From CAYXBG01 sp964463145 (lineage in GTDB: Bacteria > Acidobacteriota > UBA6911 > RPQK01 > CBDAPI01): a stretch of DNA of 6,717 nucleotides. The notes below the pieces were generated by a model that had not been told where the DNA came from, ran no database searches, and saw only the letters and a program-made list of their open reading frames with translations. The stretch is from assembly GCA_964463145.1 (NCBI GenBank), contig CAYXBG010000089.1, forward strand, positions 1-6,717. The letters run 5' to 3'. Position 1 is the first letter of the stretch, and each line of letters begins with the position of its first letter. Shown here one piece after another: positions 5,836-6,717 of the stretch. The position numbers and the translations under genes are program-made.

Positions 5836-6088
5836 TCTAGCCTTCCTCAGTCATCATTCCCTTATTTGATCGTACTATTTTGACACTTGGAGAGGTCGCC
5901 ACTGAAATTTATCGAAGGGAACGATTAGATACCTGCCTCAGAAAAAATACCAATCAGATACGCTCAAACCTGAGCTATTATCCAATAATTTTTTCGAAGT
6001 GACAAAAGTATTTTTAGTAGAGGCTAAAAATACTTTTGGGCAGTTGCAAGGGGTCTCTCCGAACGATAATGAACCGGCGCCCTCTCTG
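5836..6088. other. Intergenic region between pdxB and the CopB-like gene
   Basis: The 253-nt gap has no credible gene on either strand. It holds the 15-bp inverted repeat at 6003-6038, a weak ATTAT/ATAAT hairpin near 5978-5990 followed on the plus strand by a T-run, and a separated TTCCCTT (5857-5863) and AAGGGAA (5915-5921) pair. The promoter of the CopB-like gene should lie here, but I see no good -35/-10 pair on the minus strand. Confidence 0.6.
6003..6038. repeat. Perfect 15-bp inverted repeat with 6-nt loop
   Basis: CAAAAGTATTTTTAG (6003-6017) and CTAAAAATACTTTTG (6024-6038) are exact reverse complements around TAGAGG. The repeat starts 50 nt beyond the pdxB stop. The stem has only three G-C pairs and no T-run follows on either strand outside the stem, so it is not a typical terminator. 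It may end pdxB transcription weakly, act as a protein-binding palindrome, or be a remnant of a small mobile element; there is nothing in the sequence to choose between these. Confidence 0.9.
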
Positions 6089-6717
6089 CTAATTTCTCTC
6101 TGGAGCTCTAAAATCTATTTGGAATCCCAGTCCGGCACAGATTTCGGAAAAAGCACAGGGCTCTTCTACCACAACCGTATGAGAAACGAATTCTCGACGC
6201 CCCAGGCAATCTTCACGGATCTTTCTAAAAACATCTGATCGTTGCTCTAGGGGCATCTTAAGCGAGGCTTTCAAATCTTGATATTCAAGATCCACATCAT
6301 AGACCGAGCGCACTACCGCCCCCAGCCTCTCTTCTATCGAACCTGACCCAAGCCCCTCAACTCTGGTCTGTGTTAAAAGAGAATTAGCCTTCCAGGTCGG
6401 AACAATCCCGAAATGATGGCAGCAAGCCTCGTAAATCATCTCGGTGGATATGAGTTTACCGTCAACTGCTTGCCCCGCTACATGTGGAGTTCCAAAATCG
6501 ACTAGATCCAACAACTCCCAGTCTATCTGGGGCTCCCGCTCCCAGACATCCAGGGCCGCTCTAATTCTTCCACTTTTGAGCTCAGATTTGAGAGCCTGGG
6601 TTGCAACCACCGGGCCACGGGAAGCATTTATAAGTAGGGCTTCATCCCTCATTTGTCTCAGGCGATCTACTCCGAAGAGATGTAGAGTAGGATAGTCACC
6701 TTCCCGGACTAGCGGCA
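6089..6717 (-). CDS. pdxB: Erythronate-4-phosphate dehydrogenase PdxB (5' end missing)
   Basis: The window holds the last 208 residues; the frame stays open to the edge, so the start lies outside. PdxB oxidises 4-phospho-D-erythronate with a nicotinamide cofactor in the DXP-dependent pathway to pyridoxal 5'-phosphate, in the cytoplasm. Counting from the first complete codon, VREGDYPTLHL (3-13) matches the PdxB-specific segment TxxGPYPTxHL. LLINASRGPVV (27-37) holds catalytic R33, LDVWEREP (55-62) catalytic E61, and GTPHVAG (75-81) catalytic H78, the Arg-Glu-His set of D-2-hydroxyacid dehydrogenases. Residues about 122-205 form the extra C-terminal dimerisation domain found in PdxB but not in other family members, including VYDV (138-141), FRKIREDCLGRREF (163-176) and LGFQI (196-200). 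Catalytic residues are intact and no frameshift is seen. The next gene on the strand is 253 nt away, so pdxB appears to end its own transcript. Confidence 0.93.
   Translation of the reverse strand, partial: PLVREGDYPTLHLFGVDRLRQMRDEALLINASRGPVVATQALKSELKSGRIRAALDVWEREPQIDWELLDLVDFGTPHVAGQAVDGKLISTEMIYEACCHHFGIVPTWKANSLLTQTRVEGLGSGSIEERLGAVVRSVYDVDLEYQDLKASLKMPLEQRSDVFRKIREDCLGRREFVSHTVVVEEPCAFSEICAGLGFQIDFRAPERN

Noticed and set aside
5880..5885. Perfect TTGACA on the plus strand
   Set aside because: The -10 position reads TGAAAT and no plus-strand gene follows.
5999..6238. Plus-strand GTG-started frame of 79 codons
   Set aside because: It starts inside the inverted repeat and runs antisense into the pdxB C-terminal domain; no ribosome binding site.
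6089..6652. PdxB starting at the internal ATG at 6652
   Set aside because: The frame stays open to the window edge and the upstream codons encode the conserved GDYPTLHL segment, so this ATG is an internal methionine.
6444..6695. Plus-strand open frame of 83 codons
   Set aside because: It is antisense to the catalytic part of pdxB.

Overview
The window looks like a piece of the chromosome of an uncultured, diderm (outer-membrane-bearing) bacterium of medium GC. The best taxonomic hints are the PdxB fragment and the CopB-like outer-membrane protein, both typical of Pseudomonadota, especially Gammaproteobacteria. The 'WPQWRG' propeller protein is of a kind common in Planctomycetota, Verrucomicrobiota and Acidobacteriota, and the tRNA does not encode its CCA end, so the assignment stays tentative. 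No plasmid, phage, IS, integrase or CRISPR signature was seen.

Layout. Positions 1-743 (minus) hold the N-terminal part of a secreted lipoprotein amidohydrolase of the N-acyl-D-amino-acid deacylase type, cut by the window edge. Positions 744-1102 are an AT-richer gap with no confident gene. Positions 1103-1441 (plus) encode an unrecognised 112-residue multi-helix membrane protein, the only plus-strand gene, closed by an intrinsic terminator. It converges on a gamma-glutamyltransferase-family gene (1561-3363, minus). Upstream of that lie tRNA-Leu(UAA) (3486-3569), an exported PQQ-type beta-propeller protein (3631-4968), a short CopB-family outer-membrane protein (5116-5835) and the 3' two-thirds or so of pdxB, erythronate-4-phosphate dehydrogenase (6089-6717), all on the minus strand. 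The 5836-6088 gap contains a perfect 15-bp inverted repeat with a 6-nt loop.

How the genes fit together. This is mostly a housekeeping and cell-envelope region rather than one pathway. The gaps (253, 147, 61 and 122 nt) suggest separately controlled genes rather than a tight operon. Four of the five non-PdxB proteins carry export signals and the fifth is a membrane protein. The two hydrolases, amidohydrolase and GGT-like, could both release amino acids from blocked or gamma-linked peptides outside the cytoplasm; that link is inference. PdxB feeds pyridoxal 5'-phosphate synthesis in the cytoplasm. I found no convincing undescribed system. The points most worth a second look are the remodelled substrate pocket of the GGT-like protein, the 15-bp inverted repeat after pdxB, the small membrane protein, and the orphan CopB without a metal-binding N-terminus.
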